This document shows, piece after piece, positions 20,905-31,466 of a stretch of 64,000 bases of DNA. Source of the DNA: Undaria pinnatifida (lineage: Eukaryota > Sar > Phaeophyceae > Laminariales > Alariaceae). The position numbers were made by a program, and so were the translations under genes. Positions within the stretch are counted from its first letter, which is position 1. Every line of letters starts with the position of its first letter. The stretch lies in assembly GCA_012845835.1 (NCBI GenBank), contig JABAKD010000030.1:1178001-1242000 (forward strand), in the 5' to 3' direction. The notes under the pieces were generated by a model. The model ran no database searches. It had not been told where the DNA came from and saw nothing but the letters and a program-made list of their open reading frames with translations.

Positions 20905-22024
20905 TGTTCCAGGTGTACGTACCACAGGAATAACACACAGCATACGCCGGACCCTCTGCTTTTCCCCACGCCCAGCATCACAATTATCGGCAAAACTGAG
21001 CGGCGGCCGTCATCACAACTAGATCAGGCGCTGCTATTAATAACTGATCTTGGGGGTAGTGTATCGCGGCATTCCGCAGCATTCTGTGGCTAGAGCACAT
21101 AGCAGCAGCACCGGCCGGCACGACAGCAGTAGTATCAACTGCAAACAGCATGCTGCAGCAGTGGAAGCACCGTCAGTGTGACAAGCAGCAAGCAGTATCC
21201 AGTCCAGTGTAGTATATATATATGCACAGATAATGTACGTTCACTTTGGGCCGGTACCCGGTACATAGAGACAAAAACCAAATAACTAAAAATGAGTAAC
21301 GTAATACCGGATACACATCGAGGCTCAAACACGAACGTGAGGAAAAAAAACACTCTCTTGAAAAAGAAGAGCAAAAAAAAGCAGCAGAAGCGGCAGTCCA
21401 ACGACAAACGGCAAGCCGTAGGAAAGTACAGCATACACGCACAGTAATAGCTAGCTGCAGAAGCAGCAGCACCGGCAGTACGACAAACAGCAAGCAGTGC
21501 CTTGTGTAATAGGCATAAAAATACTGCCTTGGGATAACATACATACGTACCTCCACTAAATGCTACCGGTATTTGGCTTGTCATGTCATCTACCCTGGTA
21601 TATAAAATTATTATGTTTCATATATGTTTTTATAATATATGTTTTTTTAACGTCAGTCGGCTGTGAGTATCTTGTTAGTAACGTTATTGTTGTTAATATT
21701 GTTTTAGTACTGCATGTATCCTTTTTACATATTACGCTAATGTCGTATTATTTGTAGTAGTGATGTCCAAATAAATATATTAAAACATTCGGCCTCCGTA
21801 TTCATTTCGCGTGACCTGCTCTACCACTCGCCACCCGCCCCCCAGCGAATGCATGGCCGTGCCACGCCCACCTCACACCTCACCCCTTCGTGTCTCCTGC
21901 GACACAACGGCCGACGTTTCCCGACTCGGCGAGCGGGGAGCGTGAAAAGTCTCTCAGGGGACGGGTCGCGCTCTCCCCAGGAAGATGAAGAATCGCCAGA
22001 AAGTGCAATTCCCCACCCCACCCA

Positions 22025-22700
22025 GTTCTACTGCTACTGCTGCACTGCGAGCTGCTGGCTGTGTGCTGTGTGCTGCCGTTGGAGATTGGTCGGCTCGTAC
22101 TGCTTCACTGCTGTTATAGTGCTGTGGTGGGGAGGTCGGTGGGTGGGTGTTGGGCGGTGGGTGCTAGATGGTGGCGCCTCGCTCGCTGCCCAAGGTGGCT
22201 CCCCGAGATGGCTGGGGTTTGTAAAAAAAACGAACTTTCCCCCGTTTCTTATCACGTCGTATAGACTCGAGAACCAACCAAATGCTCCTCGTGTACCGGT
22301 ATACTGCCGTACCGGCTGCTGCACTGCTGTACTGCTGTAGTGGGTTGGTCGGCGGGTAGTGGGTAGGTGGTGGGTGCACTGGGTGGTGCCTGGCGGGTTA
22401 GTCGATCGCTTCGTGCATGGGTTCAATGTTTCGGGATGATGTGGGGGTTGGCCCTTTTTCGGGTACCGGTTCACCTCTACCGTACGTACTGCTGCACTCC
22501 TGTGCTGCTGTGTGGTACGACCGGCTTACTACTGTACGTACTGCTGTACTGCTGTAGTGTGTTGGTGGGTGGGTGGTCGGTGAGTGGTCGGTGGGTGGTC
22601 GGTAGGTAATGGGTGCACTGGGTGGTGCCTGGTAGCTTGCAGGACCCCTTCGTACGCGGGTTAATGTTTTCGTGCCATCTATGTATTCAGTGGTTGTCCC
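22025..22700 (+). repeat. Threefold diverged tandem repeat
   Basis: Each unit (about 200-240 bp) has ACTGCTGCACTGCTGT-like DNA, then GGTGGGTGG/GTCGGTGGGTG stretches, then GGGTGCACTGGGTGGTGCCT (exact in units two and three, about 22372 and 22610) and a GGTTnAATGTTT tail. The units carry no shared frame. Confidence 0.7.
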
Positions 22701-22932
22701 TGCTTTTGCAATAACTTTTTTTCTCCGCTATACCGGCGGACAACTGACACACTTCGGGAGTACCACTAGTTTAACATATTTGTATTGCTGTTAAAACTGA
22801 CGAGTCATACCAACTTACTACCACCTTGGGATGTACGTGTACTAATAATAGTAATAGTAGCCACCATTACAACAAATTGCTGTTGTTGATGTTGATGTTC
22901 ACGCTGACAATTTATGCATTTCTTTATTTTTT

Positions 22933-23040
22933 ATCCTCCGGCGGATGGGGAAAATTGAAGCTTAACTCACCGCACTTCCTCCCCGTGTTTTCATACACGT
23001 CGTGTGTCGATTTAACTCGATTGCATTCGCAACCCAGCTT
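22933..23040 (+). repeat. Repeat D, short copy
   Basis: ATCCTCCGGCGGATGGGGAA to TTCGCAACCCAGC matches the left parts of copies at 50459 and 52318, including CGTCGTGTGTCGATTTAA. The right part present in those copies is absent here. Confidence 0.75.
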
Positions 23041-23734
23041 ACAACATCCGTACGTAGTAGGAATCATATGTATTCAAAGAAAGGTAGGATAATACATCTA
23101 TACAAACGAGCGGCTGGTGTATCACGCAGCTTGCAAAGATGACGTGTTAAGAGGAATGTTTAAATAATAGCATTATGTTCACTTTGGGCCTGCACCCGGC
23201 GCGCACCCGAACAAAATGAAGGAAAGCAACCTCAACCACAAAACGAACAAGTACCATAGCATTGGTTGCAATACACATCAACGCTCGAACACAAACAGGA
23301 GGGGAAAAATACGCAGTCTTCGAACCCGCAACTGGTGAACACGAAATGTGACGATCTAACTGCCGAACTACTAATACACCGATTTTTGTAGAAAATATAA
23401 TTTAGTGTTTTTATACGTGCGGCTTCACACGTGACATGTCGGAACCGAAAAATTGCAAAAAGTGATATGGGCGTAGGCCACTACAACACGAAGCGAGCAC
23501 GACCAACGCCGACCCCGGCAAGGTCTGGAGAATCGAGCAAGCTGAGGAGCCTCCAGGAAACAGCGCGCCGAGAGGTGGAGCTCAGCTCGAGTTATCTCGA
23601 ATACAACTCAAAACCTGGTCTAAATCGAAGTCTTCGGCCGCTCTTGTGTCAGGGCCAACATATTTTTAAACAGTATTTCAAGGACGTCAGCCGTGAGTTC
23701 GACGAATTTCGGGTCAATGCTCATCTTTGCAAGC

Positions 23735-24284
23735 AACATATTTATACATGTAGTTACTTTGGGGTCGGCGTTGGTTAGCAACGACGCCACAAAACATGAC
23801 AATCACTGCGTAATCTAAACAACCAGGGCAATGTATTTATTTGTTTTCTGGTGGTTGCCATGATGGTTGTCGAGTTAGATCATACATATATTGTGCAGGG
23901 TGGAGAACCCTGTAACTCCGCACAAGGGGAATGATTGCATCACCTAGTGTGAGTATGGTAAGGCAACCACGAGCCAGATACATAGCAAAATCCATTCCAT
24001 TGCTGTCTCGGGAGTGGCCACACCAGAGAACAAGGTAATTCATTGGCGCTGTCATCCATAAGCAAGAAAGTAAGCATACTAATCAAGGTGCCGAAGTCCG
24101 TCTTGCGAGTGCTTCTTGGAAGGATGCAGTTCACCCTTCATGCGACTCGTCAAACACCTCCCGGCGCTTCGCGCTTGGTGCAAGCAATGTCGGCCTGGTT
24201 GGCGGAAAACCGACGTGCTCCGTCTCGACATAGTGGGGATGCGAGGGTCTATGGTCATGCGATTACGGCCATGCACAAACTGAG
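23735..24284 (+). mobile_element. Dispersed repeat family A, copy 2
   Basis: It runs colinear with 16878-17394 over about 520-550 bp, from GGCGTTGGTTAGCAACGACG to CGGCCATGCACAAACTGAG. Shared blocks are AAGGATGCAGTTCACCCTTC and ATGCGAGGGTCTATGGTCAT. Small indels separate the two. Confidence 0.8.
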
Positions 24285-24539
24285 TACGCCCCCCGCCCTC
24301 CCAGGCTCTATGATTCCACGGACATCGACCACGCATGGTATGATGACTGCAGACCCCGCTCCCCTCTCTCTGCCAGGGGACGATGAAGCAGAAGACATAA
24401 CAATATGGCTGCCCGGATCTTGGAACGTAGTTTTTACGTTCTCTCATTGGCCGAGGGTTATGTGGTGGTCCAAAGATCGGAACAAAAAACAAATTTCCAA
24501 AAGCGGCGCAACCGCGTTCTTCGCCCATTTATGGCCCGT

Positions 24540-24600
24540 TTTGGGTCCGTGTTGGGGTCAGGGTTAGGGATAGGGTGAGGGTAAGGGGGTGAGTTGGGTC
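24540..24600 (+). repeat. Telomere-like interstitial patch
   Basis: GGGGTCAGGGTTAGGGATAG followed by GGTGAGGGTAAGGGGGTGAG is a degenerate TTAGGG-type array of about six units. Confidence 0.6.
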
Positions 24601-24757
24601 TACGCCCGTACCTTTATCCGACCAGGAAGCGCTTTCTGCTCGCAAACGCGAACAGCCCACCACCCCAAAGGTTCGGGCGGCCAACTTGTTGGATGAGCTC
24701 CGATGGAGGTCTGCAAAATCGAGATTCGAGATTCGCAAAGAAACAGGGCTTTTAACG

Positions 24758-24985
24758 GGACATGATTTGCTCCGCGGGTCGAGTTAGCAAGCTTTCAAAA
24801 ACTCACGGATCAAGTTGGGTCCGGTCAGAGGGTGATCGAAACGCCACGGGTCAGCTCAGGCCGGGTCAGAAAGTTTTCAAGTCTCACGGGTCGGGTCTGG
24901 TTTGGTCCGGTCTGGTCTGGTTTGGTCTGGTCCGGTCGGGTCGGGTCGGGTCAACCTGTTCCGATCCGACCCGCGAAAAGAAGTA
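24758..24985 (+). repeat. Repeat O: CGGGTC/GGTCTGGT pentamer array with inverted flanks
   Basis: It starts CTCCGCGGGTCGAG and ends GATCCGACCCGCGAAAAG, so the outer parts are inverted relative to each other. The interior is a degenerate five-base array (GGTCT, GGTCC, GGGTC). The same design occurs at 8875-9045, ending CCCGCGAAAAGTGACC. Confidence 0.65.
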
Positions 24986-25077
24986 ATCCGAATCGTTGAA
25001 AGCCCTGGCGAAAACGCACATGCAGCGTTTAGTATTGACATGAGTATTGACATGTGAGTCGTTCTGCGGTGGTACCC

Positions 25078-25292
25078 TGTTCGTAGAGTCCATGCCTGGA
25101 TGCCCTGACCGCCTCGCGGTCCGACGAGTGTTGCTATCTTCGTGGTATAGAGAACAGAGAGGAGAGGAAGAGCAGAGAGCGGAGTGCTGGAGCTCTCCTC
25201 TCATGAGAGAAATTTTGCAAAAACGCTTTTGAATGTATACGCAACCCTCTACAATATTTGTAATCGTCGTGCTGTGGCGATCCAAACTAACA
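25078..25292 (-). repeat. 3' LTR of copia element
   Basis: It shares with the other LTR GTGCTGGAGCTCTCCTCTC, ATGAGAGAAAT and GTCGTGCTGTGGCGATCCAA. On the element strand it begins TGTTAGTTTGG. The inverted GAGAGGAG/CTCCTCTC pair around GGAGCTC could form a hairpin in the transcript. Confidence 0.9.
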
Positions 25293-25627
25293 CCCTCCCT
25301 GGCTCTTCACAGCAGTGACGAGACCGAATGGGCATCCAAAACAAGCCAGGACCAAAGAGCAGCTAACGACAGCCCCGCAGGAGGAAACCCGGCCACCGGG
25401 TCAAAACCCCCTGTATGTCTTACATCATCCAACCCATCGTGATTGTAACAATGGCCGCATTCAAACGATGGCCATGGCCAGAAACTAAAACGCCAAGTAG
25501 CGCCCTACTCACCCATGCCCCTCAAAGTAGCGTGGGGTGGCGGTCTAACAAATTATTCCTCGCACGACTTAAACATGGCACTCATCGAATAATTCCCACA
25601 CCCCTTACTCATTCCCCAACGGTAGGT

Positions 25628-26231
25628 TCAGCAAAAACTTACGGTGAGATTTAAAAGGGGTTGCAGCAAGGGGAAAATACCTGCGTGCTGCTCTTCCGAA
25701 GCTACGAATTGAATGTCAATTTTCTTTGCACGAAGTAGCTCTCGGACGAAATGGAACCGCGCATCTATGTGATTGCTCCGCGCAGAACTAAGAGGGTTCT
25801 CAGCCGGTGCTATGGCCACCTGATTATCTTCAAAAGCTTGGACACACGATCCGGTCAGATCTGGATAAAAAAATGATATTACTGCCCCCGGAAACAGAAC
25901 CTCGTTCACCCCTTCACCCAGGGCTACATACTCTGATTCTGCTCTAGACAACATAACGCACCTGTGCGTGCTACTTGCCCAACCGACGGCAGCACCCCCC
26001 AAGGTGTTACCGTCCCCGACACCAAGCGCCTGTCATCCGACTTATCAGGGTAGTCAGCATCGCTATATGCAGTCTGATCCAATCCCGAACACTTACAAAA
26101 GTCAAACCCCTACCCCTTGTCCCGTGGAGGTATGCCATGATCTTCATAACTGCTTTCCAGTGCCTGTCGGTGGGGTTGTGAGAATGGCGCGCCACAGCAC
26201 CCACCGCGTTCGAGATGTCTGGCCGAGTCAT
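25628..26231 (-). pseudogene. Copia RNase H and end of RT (pseudogene)
   Basis: MTRPDISNAVGAVARH and WKAVMKIMAYLHGT (26007-26231) are the conserved RT-RNase H junction of copia polyproteins. After a frameshift, WASSTHRCVMLSRAESEYVA and FEDNQVAIAPAENPL (25628-26002) are the RNase H core, with SRSNHID-type RSNHIDARFHFVREL. The C-terminal end is altered after EEQHA, where the usual reading continues differently. Confidence 0.92.
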
Positions 26232-26240
26232 GGTCGACGG

Positions 26241-27178
26241 TCACATCGGACTGCCCACAGCCTCCCTGTACGGCCAGTCTCCCTTTGGTTCGCCCTCCTC
26301 TCTTGGACCTAGTTTAACGGCAGGGGTCGCGGGGATGTCAGAGGACGAGTTCACACCCAAACGACTCAGCATGCTTTCAACGAAAGACCTCTGCGTGATT
26401 TCCACCGTGCCCAATCCCCAGTTACGCCTGAAAGCACAACCAGTATACCAAGTTAACTCGCCTAGGTTATTCGTGGGAAACCTAGTATTTAATTCGGCAT
26501 GGAAGTCTTTGCATGCCTCGTCCGAACCTGCAATCACAATGTCAAGTACATGAACGGCCATAATCAGTTCTACCTTGCCATCCACAACCATGCGAAAAAC
26601 ATGAGGATCAATCCTACTCTGCTCCATGCCGAATTCCACCACGGTCTCTACCAGTAGTCCGGCCCATTGCCGCCCAATTTGTTTTAGACAATATAGTGAT
26701 TTGTTGAGGCGAACAATCTTTCCTGGCATGTCACCACACCCATGTGGTAGTTTCATGTACATCTAGGCGTCGAGTTTCGCGCGGATAAAAGCTTATGCTA
26801 CGTCTAAATGGAAATCTTCAGACGTTGCTCGTTTGCAACGGCCGCCATAATTTTGGTTGGCGCTGACGATGGGGTTGGTGCAAACGTTTGAAAGTAATCC
26901 ACGTCTTGCACCTGGCTAAAGCCCTTAGCCACAAGTCTTCCTTTCGTCATCACCATGATACCATCCTTGTCAGTCTTGTACGAGAACACCCATTTTGCAC
27001 CTACAGCTTTCCGCCCTCGCGGCGGAGTCGCAGCTTCGTATGTACCGGTCGTTTTGTGACCGTCCAACTCAGTCTTCATGGGCTTACGCCACGCCGCTGT
27101 GTATTGGGAACGCTCTAAATCTGCGCGACGGATTGCGGGGGTGGTTGTACATCTTCTGGAAAACCACTCGGCATGCAC
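26241..27178 (-). pseudogene. Copia reverse transcriptase (pseudogene)
   Basis: The N-terminal part (26804-27178) contains AVGAKWVFSYKTDKDG and KGRLVAKGFSQVQDVDYFQT. In-frame stops lie near 26763-26803. The second part (26241-26762) has KLNKSLY-type RLNKSLYCLKQIGRQW and the palm. The catalytic pair normally reading DD is LD here (HVLDIVIAG; codon CTT at 26544-26546), so one metal-binding aspartate is lost and the enzyme would be dead even without the frame breaks. Confidence 0.93.
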
Positions 27179-28002
27179 ACGTTCGACCCCCCTTTGTTTT
27201 CTTCCACAGCAGGGCCTCCAGCCATCATGGCCATTGCGTCTTCCGTCGCCCAGAATGTGTTCGCCGGTATACTCCCAAACTCCGTCCCCTTTTGCACTGC
27301 CGCAGACATCGCGTCCTCGATCATACGCTGACGTTGAGCAGATTCATCCTGCAGGCGTTGTCTCTGACCCCGGGTCCAGCCCATTACTGTCGGGGGTAGC
27401 CGTCCCCAGCTACTGAGCTCGTGAGCTGCCCTCCCCGACAGGACCGCGGGAGGATCTTTGCCGTTCCCTCGGTCGGTGCCGGATGCTGCTGATGCGTTTG
27501 AGCCGCTTTCGGCCCTCCCTGCCGGGACCGAGGAGGCGTCCACCGCGCCCCCCCGAGACGAATCTATCGTCTCGACTGTTTTGGCTCTCCCTGCCGGGAC
27601 CGAGGAGGCGTCTACCGCGCCCCCTTGAGAATAGCCCATCGTCTCGGCTGTTTCGTCGCCAGCATCGCCGGCGACAGGTTCCTCCTGTGAGCGCTCCTGC
27701 AAGCACGCGTGCAGATCGCCAGCATCGCCGGCAGCAGGTGTCTCCTGTGAGCGCTCCCGCAAGAACGCGTTTAAATCAAACCCCCGCGCCACGTCGAGGT
27801 CGGTCAGGCGAGCCAGACGTTCGTCCTGCTCGTCCATCACCACCTCCCCACCTTGATCTGAGGTGCTCTCGTCGTCGGCCTCGGACCCCCATTCCTCCTG
27901 GGACAGGGAGTCATGCATCTGGGCAGGTACAGGTGGTGAAGGCGACACGCGTTGCCAGGTGGCATGACGCGTGATAAGCAGAGTACGGTATTTGGTCAGC
28001 AC
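27115..28002 (-). pseudogene. Copia polyprotein linker between integrase and RT
   Basis: It is an open frame of 295 residues, acidic and Ser/Ala-rich, lying where copia proteins have a variable integrase C-terminal region. It contains internal duplications: LRERSQETPAAGDAGD repeated as LQERSQEEPVAGDAGD, and GGAVDASSVPAGRA twice. The last part overlaps in reading with the start of the RT segment (PPPQSVAQI precedes the RT frame). Confidence 0.75.
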
Positions 28003-28024
28003 TCGTACGGCGTCTCGGGGGTGG

Positions 28025-29166
28025 TCAGGCGCAGGGTCCAGTTAAAAACACTCCTGTGCTTTCGCATGAAACTTGTTCTCCCTCTTCACCTAGCAGTAGC
28101 AGTAGCAGCAGCCAGGCTTGAGGAAAGGTAGAAGCACTACCGGAAGGGGGGTTACCGAACCACCTATCGTACGGCGACTTGTTTGCGGGGTTAGCGGACT
28201 TTGCCGTGCGGTTCGAAGTATCGCACGCGCAGTGCGACGCTTCAGCCCTCAACGATTCAGTTCCGGCAATTGCGCTCCGCAAAAAAGCTCACGAGCCTGG
28301 GTTCGACCCGCCATTGCGGCCGTCTCTATCAAACCTAGCGCGCGCTCGGCTACCCCATTGAATTCTTGCTTAATGCATCGCGATCTAGATACGTCGCCAA
28401 CCTTCCCCCCGCAAAATTCACCACCTCCATCGGATAGGACGGTCACCACCTGTGACGGGACACCATCTGCACGAGTATCCGAGAGGAACTGCTTGAGCGT
28501 TTCCGCGGCGTCCGATTTGTGGCGCAAAAAGTACACCCACGTATACCGTGAAAAATCGTCGCGCACAATGAGAGTATAACGCTTTCCCCCGTGAGACTTT
28601 ACCACCTTAGGCCCACTCAAATCCACAAAAACCCTCCCGAGCTTCTCATCTGCTCGCGAGTGTGCGGACTGCTTGATAACTCGGCGGAGACCCTTCGCCA
28701 TGGAGCACCGTTTGCACTCCAGCAGCTTTCCCTCGAGGACGACCCCTTGCTGCTCCGCGCTCTTGCGGAGCAGTGCCTCGTGGGAGTGTCCGACCGCGCA
28801 GTGGTAGTCATTTATGTTGACAACGGGCTTGTTTGGCAGTTTTCTCGGTGCGAGTACAGCACAGGAATCTCTCCTAGTGCTGCAATCGACCCGGTAGCCG
28901 TAAAGGCTATATAGGTTCCCGGTCAACGGAAACACGATCGAACGCTCAGACTTGAGCTTGACTACAATCCCTGCGGGACGTCCGTCAAAAGTGTGACCGT
29001 GCTTCACGAGAGTGGGTAGGGAAAATAGATTATATCGGAGGTCTGGCACGTGCGCAACATTAGTCAGCGTTACTCGTACAAGACCGTTTCCGGATCGAAA
29101 AACAAAGTTAATATCGCCATATCCTTCGATCGTGCGGGTTGAGCCGTCATAAATGTGCAGTTTCAA
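28025..29166 (-). pseudogene. Copia integrase (pseudogene)
   Basis: The zinc-binding HHCC part is visible as YHCAVGHSHEALLRKSA and LLECKRCSMAKGL. The catalytic core has VFVDLSGP with the first Asp and VTVLSDGGGEFCGG with the second. A short deletion between KQEF and NGVAERALGLIE removes residues of the usual pre-helix segment. After LPELNR the frame shifts, and SHCACDTSNRTAKSANPANK and SPYDRWFG (28025-28282) complete the domain. Confidence 0.92.
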
Positions 29167-29176
29167 ATTGGACCAT

Positions 29177-29749
29177 CTAGTTGATCACGCCATCTGCGGA
29201 AGGCGTCATGTGAGTAGACGCTCCACTATCGCAAGGCCAGGCCTCATCCCCTACCTGCCAAGCCGACTCCCCTTCCCCCTTTTTGCCCGAAACACTACTG
29301 CACTCGCTCGTCTCTCCGGCCTTGGAAGCTGAAGTCTCGACCGTATCATAATCATCATCGTCGCCCGACGCCGCCAGCACAGCTTCCTCTTTCGACGTGA
29401 GGCAGACATCAGCAGCGTGCCCTCGTCCGTGGCATCTGCTGCATGGCTCCTCCGTGCAGTCGACCCTCCAATGGCCCTTCTTGCCACACCAGGTCCTGTA
29501 GCATCTCACCTCGAAGGTATCACCTTCAGCGGCTTTGGCGCTGCTGCCATCACCGCTGGCAGCCGCGGCCGAGCCACCACCGTCCTCGTTGGTGCCTTTG
29601 CCGCCGCGTCCTTGCCATCCCCGACGTCCACCTTTTCCTTTACCGCGGCCTCCACCTTTCCCGTGGGCACTGCCACCGACCCCTTTTCTGTGGCCACTAT
29701 TGCCGCGGCCGGCGAACATAGCATGGCCGGCATGGCCAGCATTGAGCAC
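29177..29749 (-). pseudogene. Copia Gag zinc knuckle and protease (pseudogene)
   Basis: A Gly/Lys/Arg-rich stretch (GKGGGRGKGKGGRRGWQGRG) precedes two Cys/His knuckles: CYRTWCGKKGHWRVDC and CSRCHGRGHAADVC. The frame ends with the aspartic-protease-like WPCDSGASTHMTPSADG. A stop at the 29177 end separates it from the next segment KLHIYDGSTRTIEG, which belongs to the same polyprotein. Confidence 0.9.
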
Positions 29750-30242
29750 CTTCTTCTCCCAGAAAGTCGGTGATGCCGTTCTCGTACAGCCTTGATGATG
29801 TCATCGCGGCGGTTACTCTCACGAAATGCAAGGTTCCTTGCCTCCACCTCGTATTCGGCAGGCAGAGCGTCCATAAAAAATGTGTACAGCATGTGGTCGT
29901 CGACGGTCATTCCTGCTGTGCGGCAAGATATTCGATCCTGCTCATCTCCCCTCGAGGGTTACTCCCTGGCGCTATCTTAAAGTTATTGAGGCGGCGGGAG
30001 AGGTCGGATTTGGCCCCCGTCGTTTGAGGGCCGTACCACGCGAGGAGCGCGTCCCACGCTTCTCTCGTTGAGGTGAACCTGTGCAAGGTACTCTTGTCGC
30101 TCTTGCTATTTAGGACCGTCGATAGGACGTTCCACGCGAGTGTATGTATGTGTACACTTTCGCGGTTGCACCCTCTGCCGACAAGTACCGAGTTTTCGGT
30201 ATCCAATTCCCCTACTGGAACGTGCAGGGGTGGATCCGACAC
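29506..30242 (-). pseudogene. Copia Gag capsid part (pseudogene)
   Basis: The upper part (29907-30242) has TLAWNVLSTVLNSKSDKSTL and REAWDALLAWYGPQTTGAKS, typical of copia UBN2/Gag domains. It shifts frame near 29905 into MDALPAEYEVEARNLAFRES. A second shift leads into the zinc-knuckle frame. Confidence 0.85.
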
Positions 30243-30499
30243 AGAAACAGATAGGAAATCTACTCCTTTCGCGTAGTACCTAGCATCTCGTGTCTAGGCA
30301 GTGAATTCGGGCCTTTTTCCACTAAATTGTGGGGAAGCGGTATGTTTGAGAGCTAGTAGCTTAGACTAGACAGAGGCATATAATATCCCACTCCCAACTC
30401 ACCGCCGGGGTATGACTTCCATTCTCCAGCCCCCCTTGGCTGATCTGGCTGACCCCTTGCTGGGCCAACCTCGACAGGAACAACGGCTCTCCTGCATCC

Positions 30500-30905
30500 C
30501 GTCACTCCAACACTACGCGAGGCATCCTCACGAAAAGTCTTCTCCCTTGCTGCTGTTGTATATCCTCGCGCTCCACCTCCAGCAGTAGCAGCACCAGCAG
30601 CACAAACTTGTGGTGCTGAGCAGTGGGTTCGACCCCTTGTTGGCTACCCCTTTCAGCAGCGCTGTCCTCAGCGCAGTTCCCCCTCACGGCAGAGGGTTCA
30701 GCCCCTTCCCCTCGCGGGCTGGCCCTTACAGCAGCGCTGCCTTCAGCGCTGCTGCTAGACTCCGACGGGCCGTTGATCCTCATGAATGAGCTTGGCCATC
30801 ATCTCCTTCATATCGTGCATCATCGATGCTTGCCTCTCCTCCATCACCAACTGAAGCTCATTTCTCAGCTGCAGAATCTCATCCGAGGAGTCTCTCCTGT
30901 GCAGA
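30500..30905 (-). pseudogene. Copia leader / Gag N-terminal remnant
   Basis: Minus-strand frames read DEILQLRNELQLVMEERQAS and HDMKEMMAKLIHEDQRP (about 30745-30885), a probable coiled coil. They continue after a frame change in SESSSSAEGSAAVRASPRGE. This may be an N-terminal Gag extension. Identity is inferred from position only. Confidence 0.5.
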
Positions 30906-30958
30906 CATCCTTCGCTCCTGGCACCAGAACTTCTACTCTTTCAGGCCACCATCAATAG

Positions 30959-31178
30959 TGTCTTCGTACAGTCCAAGCCTGGAAATCCTGACAGTCTCGG
31001 GGTCTTACGAGTGCTTTTATCTTCGTTGTATTAGAGGACAGAGAGGAGAGAAGGAGCATAGACCGGAGTGCTGGAGCTCTCCTCTCTCATGAGAGAAATA
31101 GCATTTAAACGCCTACGAATGTATACGAAACCCTCTACTACTTTTGTAACCGTCGTGCTGTGGCGATCCAAACTAACA
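30959..31178 (-). repeat. 5' LTR of copia element
   Basis: It is the counterpart of 25078-25292, about 220 bp. On the element strand the DNA just inside reads GATGGTGGCCTGAAAG, then TGGTGCCAGGAGC about 30 bp in. Either could be the primer-binding site. Confidence 0.88.
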
Positions 31179-31194
31179 TACTTCCCCTCCCCCC

Positions 31195-31466
31195 CCCCCC
31201 TCCCAACGGTGGTACCTCCCCCCGAACAAACATTTTCCTTTAGCGAAATCGCCGGTTTGGAAACCGGCTCCCGGCCGTACCTCCTGAAATACGGTGCCCC
31301 TTGCCACGCCGAGGTCATCGATCAATAGCCCTTCGCAAACAAGAGAATGTCAAGATTTGTTCTTCATCTAGCACCCTTCCTCGTGTCGAGCAGCCATCAA
31401 ACGTTCGTCAAATAAAATCGCTTGTGTAATGATTGGGGAGGCGGGGGGGGGTATCGTAGAATCGGT
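31195..31466 (+). mobile_element. MITE-like inverted-repeat element, copy 3 (left end eroded)
   Basis: TAGCGAAATCGCCGGTTTGG, CCTCGTGTCGAGCAGCCATC and the right end GTATCGTAGAATCGGTC match the copy at 37341-37588. The left terminus is only partly recognisable next to the copia LTR end at 31178. Confidence 0.75.

Larger units (their letters stand above)
20905..25077. other. Intergenic DNA with tandem and dispersed repeats
   Basis: No gene is recognised. Contents: CAG/CTG-rich DNA (21090-21500), AT-rich DNA (21600-21790), a three-fold tandem segment (22025-22700), repeat D (22933-23040), a short repeat M match (23118-23145), family A copy 2 (23735-24284), a telomere-like patch (24555-24590) and a CGGGTC array (24758-24985). 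Confidence 0.7.
25078..31178 (-). mobile_element. Decayed Ty1/copia LTR retrotransposon
   Basis: LTRs at 25078-25292 and 30959-31178 bracket remains of gag, protease, integrase, reverse transcriptase and RNase H on the minus strand. That order (integrase before RT) defines the copia superfamily. The LTRs are TG..CA bounded but clearly diverged, so the insertion is old. The polypurine tract CCAGGGAGGG lies next to the 3' LTR (25293-25302, minus strand). Target duplication is not convincing (TACCC left, TACTT right). All genes carry frameshifts, stops or deletions, so it cannot move by itself. It appears to have landed at the edge of an inverted-repeat element (31195-31466). Confidence 0.93.

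Noticed and set aside
27483-27974. 163-codon plus-strand frame with Pro/Arg repeats
   Set aside because: It is antisense to the copia integrase-RT linker, whose own duplications explain the repeats.
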